This document shows, in pieces, positions 23,699 to 34,485 of a DNA stretch of 64,000 nt. This DNA comes from Monosporascus cannonballus (lineage: Eukaryota; Ascomycota; Sordariomycetes; Xylariales). The notes beneath the pieces are model-generated. The model saw only the letters and a program-made list of their open reading frames with translations, was not told where the DNA came from and made no database searches. Made by a program: the position numbers and the translations under genes. Every line of letters begins with the position of its first letter. The first letter of the stretch is position 1. The stretch spans positions 62,001-126,000 of the forward strand of contig QJNS01000101.1 in assembly GCA_004154925.1 (NCBI GenBank), in the 5' to 3' direction.

Positions 23699-26527
23699 TC
23701 ACATGATATGGCATTCAAGGCCGTACATCGCTCTCTCGACGTCTCGTTTCACGTTGTACCAGTCTGCTCTCCTTTCCGCGAACTCGTACACCTCCTCGGC
23801 GCGGAAGATCCCGCCGAAGCGATCGCCATCGGCGATGATGGTCGCCATCTCCTTTGCGTGCTGTGCGTCGATGAGATATATCTGGCTCAGCTCTCGGAGG
23901 GCCTTGAAGTATGCTAGCAGGTCCTGGTTCCTCAGCGTGCGGATATACTCGAAGTACAGATTCATATCGGCGATGAGCTTGATGGCGCCCTCGGTACTAA
24001 TGCGCTGCCGCTTGAGATGCTTGCATACAGCCGTGAACAGCCGCAACCCGACCTCACCATTGAACACATCCAGCATGGTCTTCTCGGTGCTTCCGGTTAA
24101 CATCTTGGTGTGAGAGGAGACGAGCTCGACGATGCGCTTTGCGGTCGTCGTCGGGCCAATATCCGCATCACCCGAGGCGCTCTTCTCTTGCGAACCGGAC
24201 TGTGGGTTGTAATCGGTGGGGAGTTGGGTGGTGGCGCAGAGATATTCCACTTCGTCCATCAGCACATCAATTCCTTTGTTCAGCCCGGCTGCGACGTTCT
24301 CGTCGAGCATCTGCTCGAATTTCTTCTTGGCAAGGCCTGCGGGATCCAGAAAGTCGTTGCGATCCGCGATTTTCGTAGCCGCAAGCTGCTGCTCGTAGAA
24401 AACATCGATCATCTGAGAGATCAGATCACCCACGTTAACCAACTCGATAAACGTGACAAGCGGCGCGACTCCGGCCTGGCTATGATCGCTGATCTCTCGA
24501 GGGTTATACCGAGAAAGGTGGTTTACGGCTTTGGAGAATCCATTTTTGACGTGAGACTGGCCCAGTATTTTGAGCAGGACCACGAAGATCTGTTCGCATT
24601 GCTCGCGTGCTTCTTCGCCTGCCTGGCCACCAAGTTGGATGAACTTGTCGACTCTCCCCAGACTTGTCTTAGCGGCGTGCACGAGGTCAAGAGCAACTTC
24701 AATGCTGAAGAGGCTCTTAATCCCTTCAAGCCGGTTTGCCATGAGCGCAGCCTTGGCCTTGAGCTCGTCGGTCGGGGCTTCGGAGGGCAGGGGGCTCTCC
24801 GCCCTCCCCGGAGCCGCCGGACTCTGCGGGCGGGATGATCCAGGTGTGCCAACCACAGAGAGCCGATTGGTAGGCGTCGTTGTGGCGGCGGTCGTCGCCG
24901 GCGTAGGTCTGCTGCTGTTTCCAAATGCTGAGCCGATCGGAATACTCGGCAAGGCGGTCACAGGCATCATGACCACTTTCTTGAAGGAGCTCAGAAAATC
25001 GTTCTTGTCGGCCCGACGGTTAAAATTCCCCATGTAGAAGGATTCGACGGAGGCGTCCTGTTCTGAGAGCTTCTGCTCCCAGTCTCCGACCACACGCTCT
25101 GCGTAGTCCGTAAAGCTGTCCAGCTCTTCCTGCAAATACAGATCTAGATGGGGCTCGAAGACCTTCAGAGATATATCTTTTGCGTGGTCTTCGAGGGTGC
25201 CTTCTGAATTATTCGGCGGGGTAAGCGATTGCACGAACAGCATGCATTGCTCGAACAGACCCGACACCGCCTTTAGATAGGAACCCATATGCCTCTCATG
25301 GGTCACATCCAAAAGCGGCGTGACGTACTCCATGACGACTTCTTCCCGGATCTTTTCCACAAAGGCCCAGAAGACGGCGCTTGCTTGGGGGAAAATGCGG
25401 GATATGACATCACTCTGCTCGTTCAACTTCTGGGCAAGGGTCTGGAAGAAGATCCGCGACGGCTCTAGCGTGATGTCATCCCGGGCCGCCTGGTTGATGC
25501 AGTCGATGGGATTCCCCAGCGCCTCCCGGTCATCGAATATGGGATGCTTTTGGATGAAGAGATCCACAGACGCGTTGCCGCCATTCAACGTATGCAAGAC
25601 GTGCGCATACTTCTTCATCCTGCCATCCACATCCCAAAACTCATAACCTTGCTCGAACTCCCGGAGGACGGCGCTCTCAAAGATGGTCATCATGTTCACA
25701 AGTCTTCCTTCCCGCTGAAGCCAACCGCTTGCCCAGTCGCTCTTGGCGAAGGTTTGCAAATTGGACAACATCTGCGCCTGGCTTTCCGGATCCGTAAAGA
25801 CCTTGAAGACGATGGGCTCCGTATGACTCTTGGCGCGTACCAGATCGAAGTAGAAAGGTGCGAGAGCCCCGTATACTTTGCCGTATTCTTGCCTAGCATA
25901 GCCTCTTATGCTCCGCAGGTGTTTGAGGATGTCGAGCAAGACCGAAGGGTCTTCATAAGGCGACTTCCCCTGTGCGGCGCTTAAGCTCAGCGTTTCGAAA
26001 CCGTCAACCCTCGCTTCCGAAGGCTGGGCGACTTGTTCTGCGAGCGTTCTCAGTCGTTCTTCCTCGTAAGCGGCGTCGAATAACGTGATCCGTTTTTCAG
26101 AAGTTGGGGTTGGACCGCTGTTGCCATTGTTATTGCTGTTGGCTTTGGCGGCGGCGCGCTCTATGGCCTCACGCTTCCTCTTCATGGCTTCCTCAAATCT
26201 CTTCCTAGCTTCCAACTCGTTCCAACATCCCATGCTTTTTAGCCTTGCTACCCACCTCGTATCATCGTAGACCATTTCACACATGCGCTTGGATGTTCTG
26301 GCAACGCGAAGGAGGTCGGGGACTGGCAGGTAGTCTAGGATTGAAACAAGAATCTCTAGGATATACTCGTAAGCCTTCCATCATAAGACATGCATTTTGC
26401 GAGAAGTGGCACTGTTCTCACCGGCAGGCAGTACAGCTTTGGTGTCTATTATCGAGGTCGCCTGTAGCTTGCTGAGGATCGACGATGTCGTCGCCCCCTT
26501 CTGGGGCGGCCTCCTCTGGTGAGACAT
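23699..26527 (-). CDS. RCY1: Recyclin-1 (Rcy1/Pof6), F-box plus Sec10-like protein
   Basis: Exons 26527..26422 and 26355..23699 give 920 residues. The intron (GTGAGA donor at 26421, TAG acceptor) interrupts the F-box; joined it reads AVLPAEILVSILDYLPVPDL (about residues 32 to 51), followed by ARTSKRMCEMVYDDTRW. The remainder is the long helical Sec10-related region (for example FLQLGGQ-type blocks near SLGRVDKFIQLGGQ and the C-terminal NLYFEYIRTLRNQDLLAYFKAL). Recyclin-1 acts at endosomes and sites of polarised growth in membrane recycling and exocytosis, and also binds Skp1. The size fits the fungal family (about 840 to 930). A serine/proline/threonine-rich low-complexity insert lies near the middle (about 24780 to 24930). 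Without the short first exon it would be mistaken for a plain exocyst Sec10 protein. It is divergent from the SMAP gene. Confidence 0.88.
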
Positions 26528-27118
26528 TGTACAGGCCGGATGTTTGTTGCGGTCAAGGCGGTGGCCGTCGCTTGGAGATACGCAGATTCACGGGCTGACT
26601 AAAGGGAGAGCTGGGGCGGGGTGGTTCTGTACCAGCAGCTCCATATCATCTCGGGAAGGCGAAGGGGGTGGATTAGAACACTGCTCTAGCGAGCTGCGAG
26701 GAAACCAACGGGCATATAACCCCAGACTAAGTTGACGAAGCGCTCGTAGAACATCGATGAGTTGAACAATCAGGTCGTGATGCATTGGGACAAACCCAAT
26801 GGAACGCGATACTGCGGTGTCCTGGTTAAATAAATAACGGGGTACTAGGTGGAAATAGGTGGGGAGCTACTTTCGCACGCTTATCTTATCTATTATATGC
26901 CCCACTAAAAAAGTTATGCTCGGGCGCTCCGTTTACCGTAGCTACTCTACAGTTGCCAGTAAATTCTTCCCCCAACGCAGCTACGCTAAGCTGTTCTCCA
27001 AGACGGACAGACACTTAGAATTCTGCACCGTTTGACATGGCGAATTGACGAGCGATATACGACGCTGCGGCTCAGTTTCCTTTGAAATCTACTTATACTT
27101 GTGTAACTCGCCGTCGAT
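26528..27118. other. Divergent promoter region
   Basis: 591 bases between the starts of recyclin-1 and the SMAP-domain gene. No coding signal or repeat was seen. Confidence 0.45.
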
Positions 27119-28590
27119 ATGGAAGCTGAGGAGTCGTGGCAGAAGCCGGACCCCGACAAGCTTCGCAAAGAAGCCGTCACTAAAGGTTGATATCCGATAT
27201 AACCCGTCGCACCAGTACCGCGAGGAATCGGTTGCGCTAACCCCAGTTCAGAGGCCAAGCTCAAGAGACAACAGGAGCGACGGCTCGCCCGCGCCGAAGA
27301 GCGGAAGGCGAAGCGCCACCTGAAATCCGAAGCCAAGCGGGCACGAAAGGCAAATGTTCAGCGCGCGGCCAAGTGGAATGATGAGCGCAAGGCGCTCGAC
27401 AAGCAGAGGAAGCTCGCCAACCGCCCGCACAAGGAGGAGAAGCGGCGCAAGAGGCTGCGCCAGCGCGTCGACAAGCTCGAGGCACAGGCCAAGAAGCTGA
27501 TGGCCGAGGCGGCGAAGGCTAGGGCCCGAGCCGATTACCTCGACGAATTGCACGCGGTAAGCCCTCGTCTCGTTGTTCGCTTACCGTTCCTCGCGCTCTT
27601 TTGCTAACCTGTGACTAGAAGGAGGAGGCCGTCAAGAACAAGTTGGCCCGTGAGATCGATGAGATGGCGGCCGACCCCAACAACGAGGACTACATACCCG
27701 TCGATGGGCCTTCGTCCGACGAGGACACCGCTTCAAGTTCGGACGAGGATAATGCGAATGCCGATGAGGAGAAGGAAGCTAAACGAAAGCGGGAAAAGGA
27801 CGCGAAGCTACACGAGAAGGCGCTTAAAGTGATTATGGAGGAAGAGCTCGGCCCCTCTACCACTGCCCAAGAACCTCACAACGAGGCCGGTAAAGACAGG
27901 AAGCGAACTAAGAAGGCGGAGAAGAAGGCCGCCAAAGAGGCAGAAGGGGAGGCGAAAACCAACTGTCCGAAAGACGTAGCAGACGAAGACGACACGGGCG
28001 CCGACTCGGATCCGGATTCGGATGATGAGGTCATGCAGTACGTTCCCCCCGATGCTGTGACCCCGGCTGCCGAGGAGGAGAAGCCGGAAGAACCGTCGAA
28101 CAAGGGCAAAGACAAGAAGAAGAAGAAGAAGAAGAAGTCCAAGCACGACGAAGACAAGACGGAGGATTCGGGAGATAAGGAGAAGGCGCCAAAAGGCAAG
28201 AAGGCCGACAAGAAGCGCAAGCGGGAGGAGACGGCGGAAGACGGTGCCGCCGACGAGGGCGAGACGCCCAAGGAAAAGAAGAAAAAGAAGAAGAGCAGGA
28301 GGGATGAGCCCGAGGAGCAGGCGAACGGGGGAGCAGATGCCGACGGCGGGAAGCAGTGGAACGTGCAGTCCCTGGAGGGCAACGCCAAGCGGAAAGAGAA
28401 ATTCCTGCGGCTCCTGGGAGGAGGCAAGAAGGCCAACGGGGCTACGGACAACAACAGCGGCAGCGGCGCCGCCCCGGTTCGCTCGAAGGCCGACATAGCT
28501 CACATGCAACATGATCTCGAGCGTCAGTTCGATGCGGGGATGAAGATGAAGCACGAGGGTCACGGCCACAGAAAGGGGCTCGGGGCTTAG
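27119..28590 (+). CDS. Lysine- and glutamate-rich protein with C-terminal small-acidic-protein (SMAP) domain
   Basis: Exons 27119..27185, 27252..27556 and 27619..28590 give 447 residues; both introns have CTAAC-type branch sites. The N-terminal third is a strongly basic coiled coil (residues about 22 to 125). The middle is acidic and lysine-rich with a run of eight lysines and other KKKKKK tracts of nuclear-localisation type. The C-terminus contains KQWNVQSLEGNAKRKEKFLR and LLGG (about residues 370 to 395), matching the SMAP domain found at the ends of several eukaryotic nuclear or nucleolar proteins. The composition suggests a nuclear or nucleolar protein, possibly in ribosome biogenesis, but no function is established by the sequence. 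It converges on Ysy6. Confidence 0.75.
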
Positions 28591-29274
28591 TCGGCTCGCG
28601 AAGAGATCATGCGGCGTTAGGAGGCACAGGGGAAGGGGAAGGGGGTTCGCAGTTTGTACCACAGTTATGTAATTGACCGCCATGCTATTCGCGAATTATA
28701 TGTGGTGCCCACGGACGCATTGTCGGTCAAGGACGCGTTGTTCGTACGTTTTCCAGCTGCCCGTGCTGCCGATGGTTTTCAAAGTCACAGGAGAATGTTG
28801 TGTGATTACATCGTCGAGTCGTCCACCACGCGTATAGACATAGACAAGCCAAGCTTGTATATCAACCTCCAATGGAATTGATGGTTACTACGCGAGCGAA
28901 TTCAGGGTAGATGTCGGGTAGCTAGCGTTAGAAGGCAGACTCCGAAAGATTACGAGCAACTTCGCTTTGTTCTGCTGGGGCAGATCAACAATTGATTGCA
29001 TAGTAACGCCTAGCTCTGGATGCCCCGAAACCCCGAGCCGGGGCGGGTAAGACCGTACACCAAACGTATCCCGCCCAGTACGACGGGCCAAACCGCCTCC
29101 AGATTCCGCGACGCTCTTCTTCTTTTGCTTCTTCTACACATATCAAGGGACCGCCCACCCCGACACACAAGGTGGGATTAGTATCCTTCTTTCTTGTGCT
29201 TATACTCTATCATCCCATCCCTCCCACGGCCGGCCGCCCTACGGGGGGGAAAAAAAAAGTCGGAAAAAGGGGAA
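28591..29274. other. Convergent intergenic region
   Basis: This lies between the stops of the SMAP gene and Ysy6. It contains an A/G run near 29247 to 29275. No coding signal. Confidence 0.45.
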
Positions 29275-29687
29275 TCATCGGAAGAAGACGCGGGCGATGA
29301 TCTCGAACACCAGGCCGCCGAAGACGATGAAGGCGAAGATGCCTGCGACGAGAGCCCGTCAGCGCCCCCGCCCCTACGAACCGACCGACGCGCAACGTCC
29401 GTCCATCGCCACGGAAAAGAAAGGGGGGGGCGGAAGAACTCACCGAGCCAGAAGGGGGAGATGGGCGACTTGGGGGCGTCCTTGACGCGCTTCTTGATCT
29501 CGGCCTCGGACTTCCCGCGGCGCAGCTCCTGCTCCTTGGCGAACTTGGCGTTCCGCTTCCTCTGCTCCAGGGTTTGCGCCTGCGCCCCGTCGCACGCACG
29601 CACGTGTTAGCGATTCTGCGTCGTCCCGGGGTCCCGGGGTATCGGGTCGGTTGGAGAGGGTTGCCAGCGGGCATGCGGACGTACCAT
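29275..29687 (-). CDS. YSY6: Ysy6 / RAMP4 / SERP1 stress-associated ER protein
   Basis: Exons 29687..29685, 29579..29444 and 29342..29275 give 68 residues. The first coding exon is the ATG alone, ending at a GTACGT donor; the acceptor CAG lies before 29579. The protein reads MAQTLEQRKRNAKFAKEQEL, then GKSEAEIKKRVKDAPKSPIS, then a C-terminal membrane anchor built by the last exon (WLGIFAFIVFGGLVFEIIA). This is the complete pattern of the RAMP4 family: a small tail-anchored protein next to the Sec61 translocon that stabilises membrane proteins and responds to ER stress. The length matches the family (about 65 to 70). The first intron (29580 to 29684) and the second (29343 to 29443) are both about 100 bases. 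Confidence 0.92.
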
Positions 29688-30609
29688 TGGGAACGTATAG
29701 CTTATGTGTCTATGCGCGTGTCTCTTCGTGTAGATGGCGAGAAAGGGAGGTAGGTTGGTGAACTGGTGGGAACGGAGATCGTCTGCTCAATAGCCTCGCT
29801 TGAGAGTTCGGGGAGGTCGATAGTCGAGCGAGCTCTGTGGTAAATCAAAACCGGAACACGAGAAACGATGGATATATATTCCACTGCCTATAGAAGCGAA
29901 GACCGGACAGATATTCCACTTCGCGTCTTCGGGAGAGAGAGAGAACAGATATGGGAATAGCAATGCCAAATGTTCAATGTCAGTGGTGTTGCTGGAACTC
30001 GATATGGACATGTGTCTGCATGGGGAAAGCTGGGATAACGGTTCCAGGGACCTGCGGATTTTAGTGGATCCTCTCGGTGCACCCTGTGCCGTCCAGGGCC
30101 GCCGCCGTCGTAGCCCTTCTGATTACTACTTGGTAGGCAGGTACTATGGTATATGGCTAGTAGGCATTGTACCTAGGTACCTGGTAACGGGTTATTAAGG
30201 GAGGCTAGTTAAGCCTGGGAGGCTGCAACTTGCTGGACCGAGTCGCCGACCACGTAGTTAATGATAGGACATAGCTTACCTAGGTAGGTATCTATGAATG
30301 TAGGCAGTATGCAGGCATGGAGAACGAACATGTTGTACATTCCTGCTTTATCTTATTCATATCGACGCATCATCGCATCGCCATTACCGCTCGATATAGA
30401 ATTAGAGCCATGATAGATACTAGTATGCACGGTCACGGCCGGGACAAGGACTCTAGAAACACCAACACATGCCCAGCACGCGAGTCTCCCAGAGTCCCCC
30501 GGTTTCCCCCTTTCCGTGAACCTCACAAGAAACCATAGAATACAGAACGTCGACTACGTACTCCCAAGGTTCCCGGAAGAGACGCCCCAAAGCCTCCCTG
30601 CAACGAGCC
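29688..30609. other. Intergenic region upstream of YSY6
   Basis: This separates the YSY6 start from the MID1 stop, both on the minus strand. It contains TACCTAGGTA-type palindromes near 30170 and 30276 to 30292. No coding signal was found. Confidence 0.45.
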
Positions 30610-32557
30610 TCAAGTCGCAAGAGCCAAAACGGCGCATACGACTCCCAATATGAGACTCCGAGGGACGGGGAGCCGAACCCCCGCCGCGGGAGGATAATGG
30701 GCGGATCCCGGATAGTTGCACGCCACGCCGCCGTCGCCGCGGCTCCGCCGTCCGTACGTCGTATTGAACCCAATCATGCCTGGCAAAGGACACTGGAACC
30801 CGAGCGCCGCGGGGCAGCTCTGGACGAGCTGGTAGCATACATCGTCGCATGGTAAGACCTCCTTGTAGGGGCCGGGCCGGATCTCCTTGTCGATGAGCGG
30901 GTTTCGGGACGAAGTCCACGCCGTCTCGTTGCCGTGCTCCTCTCGGATCCTCTCGTCCACCATGGTCCCGTTGGGGAAGGGTTCGTTGATATTTCGCGCC
31001 TGCAGATGCGCCCGGTCCGGCTCCGAAAAGTCTTCACAGCGGGGGATGGCCACCGAACAGAGCCAGTCCTTGTACGCTTTTTCGCAATCTGTACAATTCC
31101 TCACAAGCGAGTATCGATTCTCGGGCTGCGTCTCGCACTGAATCTGCTGCAGGGACTTCTTAAAATTGCTGTACATGGTTTGTGTATAGTCATCATAGAA
31201 AGCAGCAAGGTCCGTCATCTCGGGGAACAGATCCCAGTTCGCGGGGACAGCATACTGCGTTTCGTCACATAGTGTGAGGTTGAAGATTACCCGGCACGCG
31301 CCCACTGTGCCCACTTAGTAAGTAAGATGGTATCTGCGGCAGTGGCATGGAAGACTCACGTGGTTTTGTTTCCATCTCTATCGGCTGGTGCACGACACCA
31401 CCGCCGCCGGGGACATTGCGCCGCGGTCGGAGAGCGGTTCCGTCCGGATCGTGGACCAGGATGCCGACATACTCGGAGCTGGCATTAAGGCCACCAATAT
31501 AAAATTCTTGTCTGGTCAGGTTCTCCCTCCCGCCTTGTTTTAGGCCCGTAGTTATATGACCGTTCGATCCGTCTTCTAGGGGGCGAAATTGTGCAACATT
31601 TCCCAAACCGCAATATGAATTCCGCAGCCCGTTTATTCCCGGATCCGCCTTGTTGTGGGCGAACAGGACATACGGAGGCGTCTCGACGACCTGTTCAGGA
31701 CGGCTCGTCAAGTTTCGCGTGGTCAGAAGTGCCCCCCTCGCATCACTGTCGACCCAAATTAGTTGTGAATCGGATGCATTGGCCACTGTATGGTATGATT
31801 GGTCGATGGAGGCAGCAACCTCGAAATCGTAGGGAAGACTAGTATCGAATACCTCGTCCGAGACTTCTGGCGCGTGTATGCTAAAGAATACATCCTCGGT
31901 GAATGATGTGTTGAACATGACGGCACCCTCGCGGAAGGGGATGAGTTCTACGTCATCCTGGTCCGGCCCGGGAGAGGTGTTCTCGCTCGACTTGGAGACA
32001 AAGAGCGTGAGCTGGGGAGGATCCCCAGCAGTCCGATCCGGCGAGATGCGAGAAGGTTGCCGGCAGGTGTTGGCTGATATCCAAAGCGTCCGCGACCGTT
32101 GCTGTCGACGAACAAGCTCCGAGTTACCCTCCTTCAAGCCGCCCTCATCACCTGATGCCGCCGGGGACCCATTGGGCTCGCTTCGAAGCTCACGTAGCCG
32201 GCTCGGATCGGAAGCCTCCGCGTCTTCTATGGTGGATATTTCGAAAGCATAATTCAGGGTGTCGCCCGGCTCGATGATGGCGGGCAATGGCACGTTGTTA
32301 GCAAGACCAGTCACACCAGGCGGGGCCCTGCCGATGACGCTGCGGTCAAACAGGGCGAACTCGGGCCCGTATTCCGGATCTTCGACATTCATCGCGCCCA
32401 ATGCGACGTCACTCTCAAGCCAGCCATCGTTGACATGGTCGTCGAGCTGCGTGGCTGTGGCGAATTGTGGGAAGAAGAAAAATAAGTAGACGACGAGCAA
32501 TAAGCACGACGCTATCAGGGACGCCGCGAGCCTCGATTGCAATGGACTGAGCTGCAT
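30610..32557 (-). CDS. MID1: Mid1, stretch-activated calcium-channel regulatory subunit
   Basis: Exons 32557..31360 and 31304..30610 give 630 residues; donor GTGAGT at 31359, acceptor CAG before 31304, phase kept (CRVIFNLTLCDETQYAVP across the junction). Mid1 is an N-glycosylated plasma-membrane or ER protein that partners with the Cch1 pore subunit in the high-affinity calcium influx system. Seen here: an N-terminal hydrophobic signal/anchor (LIASCLLLVVYLFFFF), a large extracellular region with many N-x-S/T sites, and the diagnostic cysteine-rich C-terminal half (for example RNCTDCEKAYKDWLCSVAIPRC, about residues 475 to 496 in broken form, and LPCDDVCYQLVQSCPAALGF). The end is hydrophobic (LILGVVCAVLALAT), a possible second anchor or lipid-anchor signal. 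The length is close to that of other filamentous-fungal Mid1 proteins. Confidence 0.9.
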
Positions 32558-32934
32558 TCCGGGTGCATAGCCCCCCGAAGGGCATCCGACAAGCCAGCGA
32601 CCGTATTCTGCGTGACCGGAAGGCGATCGTATTTACAAAACTTCGGCAGTCGGCCAATGAATCGCGGACCGGTCGGACAGCTCACGGATATCGAATCTCG
32701 GGCGATATTTCCGTACCGAATTGCACTGGGAGGTAACGGGAGACAAAGGCAAAACGAGTGCAGGGTCTTCTTCAACCATGTTCAACGGCCTTGACGGGTA
32801 TATCGGTCATCGTGGGGCCTAGCCGACTTGCATAAAAAGTAGGGGTCCACCAGTATAACTCTAGCGCGTGAATGGCGACGGGGCCCTTGTCAGGGGCGCC
32901 TATCCCTTCGAATGGTACCCTTTCTGGTACCTAG

Positions 32935-33389
32935 CGGTTGGATCCGGTTACCTAGCTCGGAGGGAGTAGAGAAAAGTTCCGGGGGAGTAGAACGAACGTG
33001 GCGCAGCAGCAAGCTCGGAGGGAGTAGAAAACGCCAAGCTTATTTTTTAAAAATTAATCTAATACGTCGCAATTACTTAGCAAATACATTTAAAAAAATT
33101 TATTATTAATTATGTAACAACTGCATAACATATACTTAACAAATAATAATATTTAAAAAGTTACTATTAACTATATAACAATTACGTAATATATGCTTAA
33201 TAAATACTTTTTTTATAAAAAATAATAAAAAAATTCTTTATTATTAACTATATAGCATTTGTTTAACAAATGTTTTTACTAGATATTATAATTTTTCCGA
33301 CGTTTGGGCCGTCTAATTTTAATAAAGATGTGGCTGAGCTCCCCCGGAGCTTTTCTCTACTCCCTCCGAGCTAGAACCCGGTTGGATCC
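32935..33389. mobile_element. Inverted-repeat element with 11-bp target duplication (MULE-like MITE)
   Basis: A 433-bp element (32946 to 33378) is flanked by a perfect direct repeat CGGTTGGATCC (32935-32945 and 33379-33389). Its ends are inverted: GGTTACCTAGCTCGG on the left against GGTTCTAGCTCGG on the right read in reverse, continuing as GGAGGGAGTAGAGAAAAG and a GGGGGAG box. The repeat AGCTCGGAGGGAGTAGA occurs at 32954-32970, again directly at 33012-33028, and inverted at 33356-33372. The interior from about 33040 to 33310 is almost only A and T and has no open frame. A 9 to 11 bp duplication suits the Mutator superfamily, but no transposase is present, so the class is an inference. Confidence 0.72.
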
Positions 33390-34485
33390 CTTGTCCCTGA
33401 AGTGCATATCCCCCATAGACCACACGTGGCACATGATACCCAATATCTTGGGTCTTATATGTCCGCGACTCATATAAGAACTACCTACCTAGGTAGGTAG
33501 ATGTTGTTCTAACTCGTAGTCCAATCTCCTCACGTCGGAGGCTATTTCATGTTATGTACGTTCTTAGACCCCTCAAATTTACAATTGTTAAAACCTTGAC
33601 CGTATGTTCTCCCTACCCTCCGTTGTTATTACAACTTTCCATGGCTTTTTAATAAACCATGTGTACCTTCTTTTATTTAATCGCAACTCTGTATTATCAC
33701 TTGTTATCCTTATGAGGATCTACATGCATAATCGAGATTTGATCTGATTGGCTTTACAATGCGGCGGCGGTGCCTGGATATCAGACGAAAAGTGTTGTCC
33801 CTCACGACGAAAGGACGTCCTTGGCCTCTGGCCATGGAACTTAGTCTAAGGGGCCGGATCTGACGTGCATCTCGTAGTAAACGCTAAATAGTTAAGAACA
33901 TACAGGGGACTCGGACCTCACACAGGGCGGACCGCATACAGTAGCGGATACTGGTAAGCGCTCCATTCTCTGGCCTTGGTAATTTTATGCGGGGTGCCTG
34001 TTGACTTGGGTTGGGATTCTTTCTTCAGCCTCCGAGGATGAGTGCCATCCCATAGGTACTAGGTATATGATATGTGTACCAAAAGCTCGTCTACCATGGC
34101 ATGGCCCGTGACTTTGATTTGTGAGCATCTCGCTTACCTACTTAGGTAGCTGCAACCCCGGGATCCCTGGTGCTGCGACGACAAGAGGGTCGGCGCTGTC
34201 ACCTCCCTGCTGCCGCCCCTCATCTTCCTTCTATTCCTGCTCGGATTGCGGCTATATGGAAGCCAGGGGTCTAGAGCCAGCCGATCCCATCCAGCTTACC
34301 AGGATGCAATCTAATCAATTCATACTCCCACCTCGGCTTCCATGGAGCGTTGTGTAGACTGATGAAATCCATTGCACTTTTACGTGCCAGCCATTTGGAA
34401 TCTGGGCTGCGGCCACCGCCTGGTTGCACTATTTTTCGCTCCGCAATGACGGTCAAAGTCCTAGATGGAACCCGGTAACAGTCAA
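33390..34485. other. Intergenic region before the Zn2Cys6 gene
   Basis: No gene was recognised. A perfect 20-bp palindrome CTACCTACCTAGGTAGGTAG is present at 33482-33501. The rest is probably promoter of the downstream regulator. Confidence 0.45.
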
